64,000 nucleotides of DNA from NCBI GenBank assembly GCA_900770165.1, contig CAAGJJ010000106.1:1-64000 (forward strand). Reading direction: 5' to 3'. This DNA is from Clostridia bacterium. GTDB lineage: Bacteria; Bacillota; Clostridia; Oscillospirales; Acutalibacteraceae. The notes beneath the pieces are model-generated. The model was not told the DNA's origin. It saw only the letters and a program-made list of their open reading frames with translations, and ran no database searches. The first letter of the stretch is position 1; each line of letters opens with the position of its first letter. Positions 51,303 to 60,598 of this stretch are shown here, piece by piece. Both the position numbers and the translations under genes were made by a program.

Positions 51303-52418
51303 ATGCGTGGCAATAATGTAATGGGCATAATTTTCTCTAATATGCATGAAGAGCTTATAAGAGAATTAACAGATAATAGAACTATGGGGTCAGTACCATT
51401 TGGCGGAAGGTATAGGTTAATTGATTTTACTTTGTCAAATATGGTTAATTCTGGAATTAATAGAGTTGGCGTTATAACAAAGAGAAATTATCAATCATTA
51501 ATGGATCATTTAGGTTCAGGAAAATCTTGGGATTTATCTAGAAGACGTGATGGTTTATTTATATTACCTCCATTTGGAAGTAGCAATGGTGAATTTACAA
51601 ATCGTATTGAAACTTTGTCAGCAATTAGAGAATTTATTAAAAGAGCCAAAGAAGAATATGTATTAATATCAGATTGTGATGTGGTTTGTAATATAGATTA
51701 TCAGAAGGTGATATCAAGCCATATAAAAAATGATGCTGATATAACCATTATATATAAAAGAGGTAAATTACCTTCAAAAGTAAACAAGCCAATTGTGCTT
51801 TCACTAGATAGTGATAATCATATTAAAGATATTTATATTAAACCTAAAATGGAATCTGAATGCAGTTATAGTATAAATATGTTTTTAATGGAAAGAACTT
51901 TGTTGTTAAAGCTTGTATCTGAATGTATAAGCAGGAATGCACGAAGCTTTAATAGAGATATTATTCAAAGTAATGTTAAAAAATATAGAATGTATGGATA
52001 TGAATTTGAAGGCTTTGCTAAAGTAATTACATCAATTAACAGTTATTTTGAAGCTAATATGAGCATTAGATCAAAAGAAATACGTGACCACTTGTTTAAT
52101 AATAATCGTCCTATATATACTAAAATTAGAGATGATATGGTTACGAGATATGGTTTAGGAGCAGAAGTCAAAGATTCAATTATAGCTAATGGATGTGTAA
52201 TTGAAGGTAAAGTTGAAAACAGTATAATTTTTAGAGGTGTGAAAATAGGTAGAGGAGCAAAAGTTTCAAATTGTGTGTTAATGCAAGATACAATAATTGG
52301 TGAAAATTGTAACATAAATTATGTTATATCAGATAAAGATGTTGTTATTAAAGAAGACAGAACACTTATGGGATTTCAGTCTTATCCGGTTTATATAAGT
52401 AAGGCAAGTATGGTCTAA
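51303..52418 (+). CDS. glgD: GlgD, non-catalytic ADP-glucose pyrophosphorylase subunit
   Basis: A paralogue of GlgC, 371 aa, that keeps the fold (VPFGGRYRLIDFTLSN near residue 33 and a C-terminal beta helix with repeated hexapeptide turns) but lacks the GGxGxRL nucleotide loop at its N-terminus. In Firmicutes such GlgD proteins raise the activity of GlgC in a GlgCD complex and are poorly active alone. GGAGGT precedes the ATG by 8 bp. Its place between glgC and glgA is standard. Confidence 0.92.
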   Translation: MRGNNVMGIIFSNMHEELIRELTDNRTMGSVPFGGRYRLIDFTLSNMVNSGINRVGVITKRNYQSLMDHLGSGKSWDLSRRRDGLFILPPFGSSNGEFTNRIETLSAIREFIKRAKEEYVLISDCDVVCNIDYQKVISSHIKNDADITIIYKRGKLPSKVNKPIVLSLDSDNHIKDIYIKPKMESECSYSINMFLMERTLLLKLVSECISRNARSFNRDIIQSNVKKYRMYGYEFEGFAKVITSINSYFEANMSIRSKEIRDHLFNNNRPIYTKIRDDMVTRYGLGAEVKDSIIANGCVIEGKVENSIIFRGVKIGRGAKVSNCVLMQDTIIGENCNINYVISDKDVVIKEDRTLMGFQSYPVYISKASMV

Positions 52419-52463
52419 TTAATAACTTAATTTAGCAATAAGTTGCGAAAGGAATGACTTATT

Positions 52464-53891
52464 TTGAAATGTTTGTTTTGCACCAGTGAAGCTCTACCAT
52501 TTGTGGCTTCTGGTGGGTTAGGAGACGTTGCAGGATCGTTACCGCATGCGTTAAGGAATAGATTAATAGGATGTCGTGTTGTAATGCCTTTATATGACGA
52601 AATTCCTAAAGAACTTAAAGATTCTATGAGATTTGTGACAAGTTTATCTGTTCCAGTATCTTGGCGACGTCAATATTGCGGAGTATTTGAAGCAAGATAT
52701 GGTGGAGTTATATATTATTTATTAGATAATCAGTACTATTTCAAGAGAAAAGGATTATATGGGCATTATGATGATGCAGAAAGGTTTGCATTTTTGTCAA
52801 GAGCTTCACTTGAAATGTTGAAATATATAGACTTTAAACCAGATATTATACATGCTAACGACTGGCAAACGGCATTGGTTCCTGTTTACTATAGTTTATT
52901 TTATTCTCATGATGAATGGTATTCAGGAATTAAAACTGTATTTACAATTCATAATATTCAGTATCAGGGTAAATATGGTCTTGAAGTCGTTGAAGATATA
53001 GTTGGTATACCAAATGATAAGATATCAGTTATTGAATTTGACGGTTGTGCTAATTTTATGAAGGGTGCTATTGAAACAGCTAATAGAGTTACAACAGTTA
53101 GTCCTACATATGCAATGGAAATTATGGATCCTTGGTACGCACATAACTTAGATCCAATTTTAAGGGAAAGATCTTGGAAAGTATTGGGGATACTTAATGG
53201 TATAGATGTAGATAATTATAACCCTGCAACTGATAAAGATTTATATGAAAATTATAGTTTAGATGATATATTGGGAAAAGCAGAGAACAAAAGAGCATTA
53301 CAAGAGCGCTTAGGGTTAAATATAGATCCTGATGTACCTTTGGTTGGAATGGTGACAAGAATGGTTGCACACAAGGGCCTAGATTTAGTAAAAGCAGCAC
53401 TTGACCAGCTAATGAATGAGGAAGATATACAATTTGTAATTCTTGGTTCTGGAGATTGGGAATATGAAACATTTTTCAGAGAAATGCAAAATAAATATCA
53501 AGGAAGATTAAATGCTAGTTTTGGATTTGTTCCTGAACTTTCTAGAAAAATATATGCTGGTTCAGATATATTTCTTATGCCATCTAAAAGTGAACCTTGC
53601 GGTTTGTCGCAAATGATAGCGCTTAGGTATGGAACTATACCTGTAGTTAGAGAAACAGGTGGTCTTAAAGATTCTATACATGATAGTGGTGATGGAGAAG
53701 GTAACGGCATAACGTTCAAAAATTATGATCCTATGGATATGATGAATGCTGTAAAACGAGCTCTTGAAGGATATAAAAATAAAGAAGGATGGAATATTCT
53801 TGTTAAAAGAGCTATGCAGAGTGATAATAGTTGGGGAAAATCTGCAAATGAATATATAAGACTTTATAGAAATATGTTAAAAGAAAATTAG
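52464..53891 (+). CDS. glgA: Glycogen synthase GlgA
   Basis: Retaining glycosyltransferase (GT5) that extends glycogen with ADP-glucose. The N-terminal SGGLGDVAGSLP (residues 15-26) is the ADP-glucose loop. The central domain has DIIHANDWQTALVP, and the C-terminal domain carries SKSEPCGLSQMIA with the EPCGL-type donor site and FVILGSGDW. The start is TTG (52464) with AAAGGA 10 bp upstream; no ATG aligns with the conserved N-terminus KCLFCTSEA. 475 aa. Last gene of the glgBCDA operon. Confidence 0.95.
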   Translation: MKCLFCTSEALPFVASGGLGDVAGSLPHALRNRLIGCRVVMPLYDEIPKELKDSMRFVTSLSVPVSWRRQYCGVFEARYGGVIYYLLDNQYYFKRKGLYGHYDDAERFAFLSRASLEMLKYIDFKPDIIHANDWQTALVPVYYSLFYSHDEWYSGIKTVFTIHNIQYQGKYGLEVVEDIVGIPNDKISVIEFDGCANFMKGAIETANRVTTVSPTYAMEIMDPWYAHNLDPILRERSWKVLGILNGIDVDNYNPATDKDLYENYSLDDILGKAENKRALQERLGLNIDPDVPLVGMVTRMVAHKGLDLVKAALDQLMNEEDIQFVILGSGDWEYETFFREMQNKYQGRLNASFGFVPELSRKIYAGSDIFLMPSKSEPCGLSQMIALRYGTIPVVRETGGLKDSIHDSGDGEGNGITFKNYDPMDMMNAVKRALEGYKNKEGWNILVKRAMQSDNSWGKSANEYIRLYRNMLKEN

Positions 53892-53898
53892 AATTTTA

Positions 53899-53930
53899 GA
53901 GACTCTATTATAAATAGAGTCTCTAATTTT
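53899..53930 (+). terminator. Terminator of the glgBCDA operon
   Basis: A 12-bp stem (53899-53910 with 53914-53925) is followed by AATTTTAT, just after the glgA stop. Confidence 0.75.
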
Positions 53931-53935
53931 ATATA

Positions 53936-53973
53936 AATAAAGATCTACCACTGTAAGGGTAGATCTTTATTTA
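53936..53973 (-). terminator. Terminator of glgX
   Basis: A near-perfect 15-bp inverted repeat (around GATCTACC and GGTAGATC) with flanking A and T runs lies just beyond the glgX stop on the minus strand. It could work in both directions. Confidence 0.75.
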
Positions 53974-53980
53974 TGTTGAG

Positions 53981-56116
53981 TTATTTAATTTTTATTTCTT
54001 TTGCCTCGAATATTGCAACAGATCTTGGTTCCAGTATATATTTGTTATCTGTTATTATATCTTCATAGTTAATAATAGAATTATCTTTGTAGGTATTTAT
54101 AACCGTGTCCCACGAGTAATTATTTTTTAAATTTGGTAATTCAAATTCTTTTTTCTCCCAGAATGAATTAATTGCTATATATATTATGTCATCTTTTGAG
54201 ATATTTTTGCTTTTTCCAGCAAACATAACTCCAATTTCGTGTGTATCCCAAGTATAATTATCATTCCATGCAGTAGTGCTATGAAAACTTATATCTGGGT
54301 AATGACAATCTGAAGGTAAAGTGGCACCTCTTATAATGTCATGTTTTTTTCTAAATGAAATCATAAACTTTACAAATTCAAATATATCTTTATTTTTTTC
54401 TAATAAAGACCAATCAAGCCATGATATTTCATTATCTTGACAATATGGATTATTATTACCAAACTGAGTATTGCGAAATTCATCTCCAGCTAGAAACATG
54501 GGCGTTCCTCTACTACATAATAAAACAGCGAATGCATTTTTTATCATTCTTTTGCGTAGTTTTAAAATTTCATAGTTTTGTGTTTCTCCTTCTTCACCAC
54601 AGTTCCAACTTCTATTATCATTTGTACCGTCTGTATTATTCCAGCCATTTGCTTCGTTGTGCTTATAGTTATATGAATAAAGGTCATTAAGTGTAAATCC
54701 ATCGTGACATGTAATAAAGTTTACAGATACATTATCACCTCTATTAGAGCTATATAAATCTTTAGAACCAACTATACGTTGTGCAGCAGCTCTTGCAAAA
54801 CCAGGATCACCTTTCAAAAAACTTCTTAAATCGTCTCGATATTTTCCATTCCATTCGGCCCATCTGTTACAGTCTGAAAATGATCCTACTTTGTAAAGTC
54901 CGCCTGCATCCCAAGCTTCTGCTATTAAATATATATTACCTAATATAGGATCAGTTGCTAATGTTTCAAGTAGAGGAGGATTATTTATTGGTGATGAATC
55001 CTTGTTTCGTCCAAGAATAGTAGCTAAGTCAAATCTAAATCCATCAATTTTGTAATTAATTACCCAGTATCTTAAACAGTCTAAGATCATCTCTCTTACG
55101 ATAGGATGATTACAGTTTAAAGTATTTCCGCATCCACTAAAGTTATAGTAATTTCCATCTGGAGTTAACATATAATAAATGTTATTATCAATTCCTTTAA
55201 ATGAGAAAAATGGACCATTTTTATCTCCTTCTGCTGTATGATTAAATACAACGTCAAGAATAACCTTTATTCCATTTTCATTTAATTTTTTTATAAGTTT
55301 TTTTAATTCAGTACCTTCTTGATTTTCTTCAATTTTGGCTGTATAGCTTGTGTTTGGGGCGAAAAAACATACAGGGTTATAGCCCCAATAATCTATTAAA
55401 GAATTTCCGTCTATTTCTCTAGAACCGCTCATTTCATCAAATTCGAATATTGGCATTAGTTCAACAGCATTTATACCAAGAGATTTTAGATATGGTATTT
55501 TTTCCATTAAACCTTCGAATGTTCCAGGATATTTTACTCCCGATGATTTATGGCGAGTAAACCCTCTAACATGCATTTCATAAATGATAATATCTTTCAT
55601 TGGAGTATTTGGAGATTTTAAGTTCACCCAATTGAAATTATTTCTTACAACACGAGCTTTATATTGAAAATTTTCTCCATCATTTTTTCTTCCCCAAACA
55701 TTCTGTCCTGTAACTGCTTTTGCATATGGGTCTAAAATATATTTACTTTTGTCGAATATGAGTCCATTTTCTGGATCATATGGACCATCAAAGCGATATG
55801 CATATTCAAATTCATCTATTTTTAATCCGAATACTACCATAGAGAATACGTCGCCTATTCTATAGTGATCTGGAAATCTTATAGAGGCGTATGGTTTATT
55901 TTCACTTTTTTTAAATAGTAATAATTCACAAGATTTTGCATTATGAGAGTGCACAGTAAAATTTACTCCACATGGAAGTGCTGTTGCACCATTAAGTTCA
56001 TATATACCTGGGCGTATATCATATTTTCCAACTTTATCTAAAGGCTGTAAAATAGTTTTTCGCCCTTCTAATCCATTTTTAACTATGTTATCTAATAAAA
56101 TTTTGTTTTTGCTCAT
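53981..56116 (-). CDS. glgX: Glycogen debranching enzyme GlgX
   Basis: GH13 isoamylase-type enzyme that cleaves alpha-1,6 branches. It has an N-terminal CBM48 (about 30-125), YEMHVRGFTRHKSSG, the catalytic Asp in GFRFDLATILGR, the Glu in IAEAWDAGG, HDGFTLNDLYSYN, and FRNTQFGNNNPYCQDNE as in isoamylases. At 711 aa the size is typical. The ATG at 56116 follows AGAGGTG; a GTG three codons upstream is rejected. It is convergent with glgA, so synthesis and breakdown have separate promoters. Confidence 0.93.
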   Translation of the reverse strand: MSKNKILLDNIVKNGLEGRKTILQPLDKVGKYDIRPGIYELNGATALPCGVNFTVHSHNAKSCELLLFKKSENKPYASIRFPDHYRIGDVFSMVVFGLKIDEFEYAYRFDGPYDPENGLIFDKSKYILDPYAKAVTGQNVWGRKNDGENFQYKARVVRNNFNWVNLKSPNTPMKDIIIYEMHVRGFTRHKSSGVKYPGTFEGLMEKIPYLKSLGINAVELMPIFEFDEMSGSREIDGNSLIDYWGYNPVCFFAPNTSYTAKIEENQEGTELKKLIKKLNENGIKVILDVVFNHTAEGDKNGPFFSFKGIDNNIYYMLTPDGNYYNFSGCGNTLNCNHPIVREMILDCLRYWVINYKIDGFRFDLATILGRNKDSSPINNPPLLETLATDPILGNIYLIAEAWDAGGLYKVGSFSDCNRWAEWNGKYRDDLRSFLKGDPGFARAAAQRIVGSKDLYSSNRGDNVSVNFITCHDGFTLNDLYSYNYKHNEANGWNNTDGTNDNRSWNCGEEGETQNYEILKLRKRMIKNAFAVLLCSRGTPMFLAGDEFRNTQFGNNNPYCQDNEISWLDWSLLEKNKDIFEFVKFMISFRKKHDIIRGATLPSDCHYPDISFHSTTAWNDNYTWDTHEIGVMFAGKSKNISKDDIIYIAINSFWEKKEFELPNLKNNYSWDTVINTYKDNSIINYEDIITDNKYILEPRSVAIFEAKEIKIK

Positions 56117-56613
56117 AATTTTCACCTCTGATATATTTTACAGTAATTATAACATATTTATTAGATTTTTGTGATGTTTTTTGTGCTTAATAAAAATTTG
56201 TGTCTTAAATTAAAAAATGCATATAAGTTTGTAATTGAAATTTTTTATAAATATTCATCATGAAATTAGTGAAGTTTCTCCAAAAAAAGACAGGGAACAT
56301 TGTAACATATTGGGAAAAAATAAAAAATACTTGATTTTATCGGTCTTTTTGTTTAAAATTATCTCATAAAAAATTTTAAATTAGTGTAAACAGATTAAAA
56401 TTAATTTGCGACAGGATAAAGATTTCTTTATATTAAAATAGATCTACTAAGAGTATTGATTAAGATAGATGATAGGTTAATTGGCGAAATTATATTATAC
56501 ATAATAAACTTTGTCTAAAAAACAAGTGTTACTATTGTAAATTTTGTTTGTTTAGTATTAAGGCTTTGTGTATGTATAGAAGTAAAAATAAAGTATAGGA
56601 AGATGGGGTTTGT
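56117..56613. other. Divergent intergenic region before the polysaccharide locus
   Basis: About 500 bp of AT-rich DNA between glgX and the divergent sugar transferase. A possible plus-strand promoter, TTGATT (56331-56336), 17 bp, TAAAAT (56354-56359), would give a 250-nt leader. No conserved riboswitch, gene or strong hairpin was found. A minus-strand TATAAT lies close to glgX, but its -35 is poor. Confidence 0.35.
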
Positions 56614-57336
56614 ATGAATGCTTATGCTAAAATTTTGAAAGATGATTTACCAAAATTAGTAGAAGTTAGTTTAGATAAAAAATCTGAAAAAAGAGCTAAC
56701 CTTAATAAGCAAGATGTTGTCTCACAAAAAAAGATTTATTGGGCGATAAAACGGATTCAGGATATTGTGCTTTCGCTTGTAGCATTGATAGTCTTATCTC
56801 CGTTATTATTAATTACAGCTGTTGCAATTATAATTGATGATCCTAAGGGAAGTCCTATATTTTCACAGGAACGAGTTGGCAAAGATGGTAAGATATTTCG
56901 TTTTTATAAATTTAGATCAATGTGCGTTGATGCCGAAGAGAAATTGGAAAGATTAATGGATTCTAATGAAAAAGATGGTCCAGTTTTTAAGATTAAAAAT
57001 GATCCAAGAATTACACGTGTTGGGAGATTTATTCGAAAGACCAGCATAGATGAATTACCTCAATTGATAAATATTTTACATGGTGAAATGAGCATTGTAG
57101 GGCCTAGACCAGCTATAAAACGAGAGGTTTTACAATATAGTGAATATGAAAAACAAAGGCTCTTTGTTACTCCAGGACTTACTTGCTATTGGCAGATTCA
57201 ACCACATAGAGATGAAATATCATTTGATAAATGGGTAGATTTAGATATTAAATACATAGAAGAGCGAAGCACTGCAATTGATTGGAAAATTATTCTTAAA
57301 ACTGTAACTGCTGTTTTTACTGGGCAAGGTGAGTGA
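56614..57336 (+). CDS. Priming sugar transferase of exopolysaccharide/capsule synthesis
   Basis: A membrane-bound polyprenol-phosphate sugar-1-phosphate transferase (bacterial sugar transferase family) that starts a polysaccharide repeat unit. After a 40-aa basic N-terminus comes one membrane hairpin (about residues 48-72), then the catalytic domain: SQERVGKDGKIFRFYKFRSM near 88, RVGRFIRKTSIDELPQL near 140 and GEMSIVGPRPAI. The sugar (galactose, glucose or N-acetyl sugar) is not decided by sequence. Codon use is AT-rich and host-like, unlike the genes that follow. AGGAAG precedes the ATG. Confidence 0.88.
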   Translation: MNAYAKILKDDLPKLVEVSLDKKSEKRANLNKQDVVSQKKIYWAIKRIQDIVLSLVALIVLSPLLLITAVAIIIDDPKGSPIFSQERVGKDGKIFRFYKFRSMCVDAEEKLERLMDSNEKDGPVFKIKNDPRITRVGRFIRKTSIDELPQLINILHGEMSIVGPRPAIKREVLQYSEYEKQRLFVTPGLTCYWQIQPHRDEISFDKWVDLDIKYIEERSTAIDWKIILKTVTAVFTGQGE

Positions 57337-57613
57337 TTAAGTAATTACAATGTAAGTTTACATAGTCGATGTTTTTCTAACTTGTAATGTAAAAGTGGAT
57401 TATTTCTATAAATAGTGTCTGATTACATTATGAGAAAACTCATAAGGAAATAAGGGAAAATTGCTATATTACGAAAGTCGTTTTAGTACTATTGTGATTT
57501 TAGAGAATTAAAATTATGATATAAAAAGAACACCTGTTAAACGATTAAACTAATTAAAAAATGGATTAGAATTATGCTAAGAGTATTATTGGAAAATAAA
57601 GGAGGCAAAAACT
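57337..57613. other. Junction region where base composition changes
   Basis: About 275 bp of AT-rich DNA after the sugar transferase. A possible promoter, TTGTGA (57492-57497), 17 bp, TATGAT (57515-57520), precedes rfbA. From 57614 onwards codon use and GC content change sharply, so the boundary between host and foreign DNA falls here. Confidence 0.45.
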
Positions 57614-58510
57614 ATGAAGGGTATCATTTTGGCAGGTGGATCTGGTACTCGTCTTTATCCACTAACAAAGGTTACGAGCAAGCAGCTCTTACCGGTGTTT
57701 GATAAACCAATGATTTATTATCCGATGTCCGTTCTGATGAACGCTGGCATTCGTGACATTTTGATTATTTCTACATCACAGGACACTCCTCGTTTTGAGA
57801 ACCTGCTGGGCGATGGTAGCCAGTTTGGCGTGAATCTGACATATGCTATTCAGCCGTCTCCAGATGGACTGGCACAGGCCTTTATCATTGGTGCTGATTT
57901 TATCGGAAACGATTCCGTTGCTATGGTGTTGGGTGATAATATATTTGCAGGGCATGGCTTGAATAAATGTTTGCAGACTGCTGTTGAAAGTGCAGAGAAT
58001 GGTAAAGGAGCTACTGTATTTGGATATTATGTGGATGCCCCGGAGCGTTTTGGAATCGTGGAGTTCGATAAGAATGGCAAGGTCATTTCTATCGAGGAAA
58101 AGCCGGAGCATCCGAAAAGCAATTACTGTGTGACCGGTCTGTACTTTTATGATAACCGTGTGGTCGAGTTTGCAAAGAACCTGAAACCTTCTGCACGTGG
58201 TGAGCTTGAAATTACTGATCTGAACCGCATTTATCTGAAAGATGGTTCTTTGAATGTTGAGTTATTAGGTCAGGGATTTACCTGGCTGGATACAGGCACA
58301 CACGAGAGCTTGGTAGATGCTACCAACTTCGTGAAGACTGTGGAGCAGCATCAGCATCGTAAGATTGCCTGCCTGGAGGAAATTGCATACCTGAACGGCT
58401 GGATCAGTAAGGATAACCTGATGAAAGTCTATGAGGTTATGAAGAAGAACCAGTACGGTCAATATCTGAAGGACGTCATGGACGGTAAGTATCAAGAGCA
58501 TCTGTATTAA
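57614..58510 (+). CDS. rfbA: Glucose-1-phosphate thymidylyltransferase
   Basis: Makes dTDP-glucose from dTTP and glucose-1-phosphate. [20 protein letters not shown] (residues 6-25) is the nucleotide loop, then [25 protein letters not shown] and [11 protein letters not shown]. 298 aa, intact. AAAGGAGGC precedes the ATG. Codons are rich in CTG, CGT and ACC, in contrast to everything upstream. First step of the dTDP-sugar pathway shared with rfbB just after. Confidence 0.95.
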   Translation: MKGIILAGGSGTRLYPLTKVTSKQLLPVFDKPMIYYPMSVLMNAGIRDILIISTSQDTPRFENLLGDGSQFGVNLTYAIQPSPDGLAQAFIIGADFIGNDSVAMVLGDNIFAGHGLNKCLQTAVESAENGKGATVFGYYVDAPERFGIVEFDKNGKVISIEEKPEHPKSNYCVTGLYFYDNRVVEFAKNLKPSARGELEITDLNRIYLKDGSLNVELLGQGFTWLDTGTHESLVDATNFVKTVEQHQHRKIACLEEIAYLNGWISKDNLMKVYEVMKKNQYGQYLKDVMDGKYQEHLY

Positions 58511-58549
58511 TTTGAGAACGAGCATAGATAAATTAGAGGAGATTAAATC

Positions 58550-59557
58550 ATGAATATTATTGTTACCGGCGGCGCTGGTTTTATTGGTAGTAACTTTGTG
58601 TTCCACATGCTGAAGAAGTATCCGGATTATCGGATCATCTGCTTGGACAAACTGACTTATGCAGGCAATTTGTCCACACTGGCACCTGTTATGGATAACC
58701 CGAATTTTCGTTTCGTGAAGGCCGATATCTGCGACCGCGAAGCTGTGAACAAGCTGTTTGAGGAAGAGTATCCGGACATTGTGGTCAACTTTGCGGCAGA
58801 ATCTCATGTTGACCGTTCCATCGAAGATCCGGGTATCTTCCTCCAGACCAATATCATCGGCACCAGTGTTCTGATGGATGCTTGCCGCAAGTACGGCATC
58901 CAGCGTTACCATCAGGTTTCCACCGATGAGGTTTACGGTGACCTGCCGTTGGATCGTCCTGACCTGTTCTTCACCGAAGAAACCCCGATCCACACCAGCT
59001 CTCCATACAGCAGCTCCAAGGCTGCCGCTGACTTGCTGGTTCTGGCTTACCACCGTACCTACGGTCTGCCTGTGACCATTTCCCGTTGTTCCAACAACTA
59101 CGGTCCGTATCACTTCCCGGAGAAACTGATTCCGCTGATGATTGCCAATGCACTGGCTGACAAGCCGTTGCCTGTTTATGGTGAGGGTCTGAACGTCCGT
59201 GACTGGCTGTATGTCGAAGACCACTGCAAGGCCATCGACCTGATTATCCACAAGGGTCGCGTTGGTGAAGTCTACAACGTCGGCGGTCATAACGAGAAAC
59301 AGAACATCGAAATCGTAAAAATTATCTGCAAGGAGCTGGGCATGATTACCCATGTTGGTGATCGTAAAGGCCACGATATGCGTTATGCCATCGACCCGAC
59401 TAAGATCCACAACGAGCTGGGTTGGCTGCCGGAAACTAAGTTCGAGGATGGCATTAAGAAGACCATCCAGTGGTATCTCGATAACCGTGAGTGGTGGGAG
59501 ACCATCATCAGCGGCGAGTATCAGAACTACTACGAGAAAATGTACAGCAACCGCTAA
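58550..59557 (+). CDS. rfbB: dTDP-glucose 4,6-dehydratase
   Basis: Short-chain dehydrogenase that turns dTDP-glucose into dTDP-4-keto-6-deoxyglucose. It has the NAD-binding TGGAGFIGSNFV (residues 6-17), the STDEVYGDL active-site strand near residue 125 and the YSSSKAAADLL catalytic Tyr/Lys near 150-160. 335 aa, intact. The ribosome binding site GAGGAG precedes the ATG. Near 50% GC with strongly biased GGT/CGT/CTG codons, as if from a well-expressed gene of another genus. Confidence 0.95.
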   Translation: MNIIVTGGAGFIGSNFVFHMLKKYPDYRIICLDKLTYAGNLSTLAPVMDNPNFRFVKADICDREAVNKLFEEEYPDIVVNFAAESHVDRSIEDPGIFLQTNIIGTSVLMDACRKYGIQRYHQVSTDEVYGDLPLDRPDLFFTEETPIHTSSPYSSSKAAADLLVLAYHRTYGLPVTISRCSNNYGPYHFPEKLIPLMIANALADKPLPVYGEGLNVRDWLYVEDHCKAIDLIIHKGRVGEVYNVGGHNEKQNIEIVKIICKELGMITHVGDRKGHDMRYAIDPTKIHNELGWLPETKFEDGIKKTIQWYLDNREWWETIISGEYQNYYEKMYSNR

Positions 59558-59571
59558 CAGGAGTAAGGAAC

Positions 59572-60096
59572 ATGAAGTTTTTTGTAACAGGTGTTGGCGG
59601 TCAGCTGGGCCATGATGTGATGAACGAACTGCTAAAGCGCGGTCATGAAGGCATTGGCTCTGATATTCAGGAAACTTACAGCGGTGTGGCAGATGGTTCT
59701 GCAGTAACAAAAGCACCGTATGTGGCATTGGATATCACTGATAAGGACGCTGTCGAAAAAGTAATTATAGAAGTGAATCCGGATGCCGTGATCCACTGTG
59801 CAGCATGGACTGCGGTGGACATGGCAGAGGATGACGATAAAGTAGCAAAGGTCCGTGCAATCAATGCTGGTGGCACCCAGAACATTGCAGATGTCTGCAA
59901 GAAGCTGGACTGCAAGATGACCTATATCAGCACGGACTATGTGTTTGACGGTCAGGGCACTGAGCCTTGGAAGCCGGACTGCAAGGATTACAAGCCTGAC
60001 ATGCTTTGGAAAAAAATGAGTAAGAAGCCTGACATGTACAGACATAATAAAGAATCCCCTCACAGAAGAGTGAGGGGAAAGGGCATTCCGGTCTAG
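59572..60096 (+). pseudogene. rfbD: Truncated dTDP-4-dehydrorhamnose reductase
   Basis: Starts normally (FFVTGVGGQLGHDV, NAD-binding) and continues through HCAAWTAVDMAEDD and the active-site region YISTDYVFDGQG, up to DCKDYKP near 60000. Normal RfbD then has the catalytic Tyr-x-x-x-Lys (YG.TK.E.E) and about 150 further residues; here an unrelated 32-residue tail ends at 60096. Without the Tyr/Lys pair it cannot be active. The break is at the start of an inserted segment. No rfbC is in the window, so dTDP-rhamnose synthesis is incomplete here unless other copies exist. Confidence 0.85.
60055..60078 (-). terminator. Terminator of the 96-aa gene on the minus strand
   Basis: A perfect 9-bp stem TCCCCTCAC/GTGAGGGGA (60055-60063 with 60070-60078) with a 6-nt loop. 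Read on the minus strand it is followed by TTCTTTATT. It lies 50 bp after the stop of the gene at 60128. Confidence 0.65.
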
Positions 60097-60127
60097 GAAG
60101 GGATAAAGGATTTGGATATAAGACCCA

Positions 60128-60418
60128 TTAAGCCACACGGCGAGCAGAGATCTTTACATAACGAGGGTAAGTGTCGTAATGAATGTCAGTGGCGATATAT
60201 TCCTGACTGTCATATACGAGAGTACAACCTGGGGCAAGCACACAGTTACTACGATCAAAGTAGCGGTTAGTAACCGGGAAGAGATCGAAGATCAAAGTGC
60301 TGCCAGACTGAGATACCTTAGCATTGAGATTGTGCATGCTGCTTTTGTTCTTTTTAAGGTTTTTGCTGAAGATAGTGACATAAGGAAGGTTGGGATTGAA
60401 TTCAGGCTTTTTAGTCAT
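60128..60418 (-). CDS. Unknown protein, 96 aa, inserted after rfbD
   Basis: Not recognised. It has a polar N-terminus, a predicted all-beta core (VTIFSKNLKKNKS, STLIFDLFPVTN, GCTLVYDSQEYIA) and a C-terminal KISARRVA. There is no signal peptide or TM helix. A good AAAGGAG site lies 10 bp before the ATG, and a terminator follows its stop, so it is probably a real expressed gene. It is divergent from an XRE-type regulator with 180 bp between them. No link to polysaccharide synthesis can be seen. Confidence 0.6.
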   Translation of the reverse strand: MTKKPEFNPNLPYVTIFSKNLKKNKSSMHNLNAKVSQSGSTLIFDLFPVTNRYFDRSNCVLAPGCTLVYDSQEYIATDIHYDTYPRYVKISARRVA

Positions 60419-60524
60419 AGATGATAGTCTCCTTTCAAAAAGTAAGAGGTGTAACGTAGAAAAGAGACCGGGTGCAAAAGGAATCTTATCTACAAGTACA
60501 ATATGCGCTGTTTAACGACGAATG

Positions 60525-60551
60525 TCAATATTGAAAAATGAGAAATATTGA
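60525..60551. promoter_or_regulatory. Inverted repeat, possible operator of the XRE regulator
   Basis: A perfect 8-bp inverted repeat, TCAATATT (60525-60532) and AATATTGA (60544-60551), lies 48 bp upstream of the regulator start in the divergent promoter region. XRE-type regulators usually bind such palindromes next to their own genes. No consensus promoter was identified with confidence. Confidence 0.4.
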
Positions 60552-60598
60552 TTTTTAAACGATTATTCTTGAAAAGATCAAAAAAGGAAGTGAGACAG

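Noticed and set aside
58265..59728. Long minus-strand open frame of 487 codons across rfbB
   Set aside because: Fully antisense to intact rfbB and ends of rfbA and rfbD. The biased codons of the GC-richer genes keep the opposite frame open; the product is low-complexity L/H/Q-rich and matches nothing.
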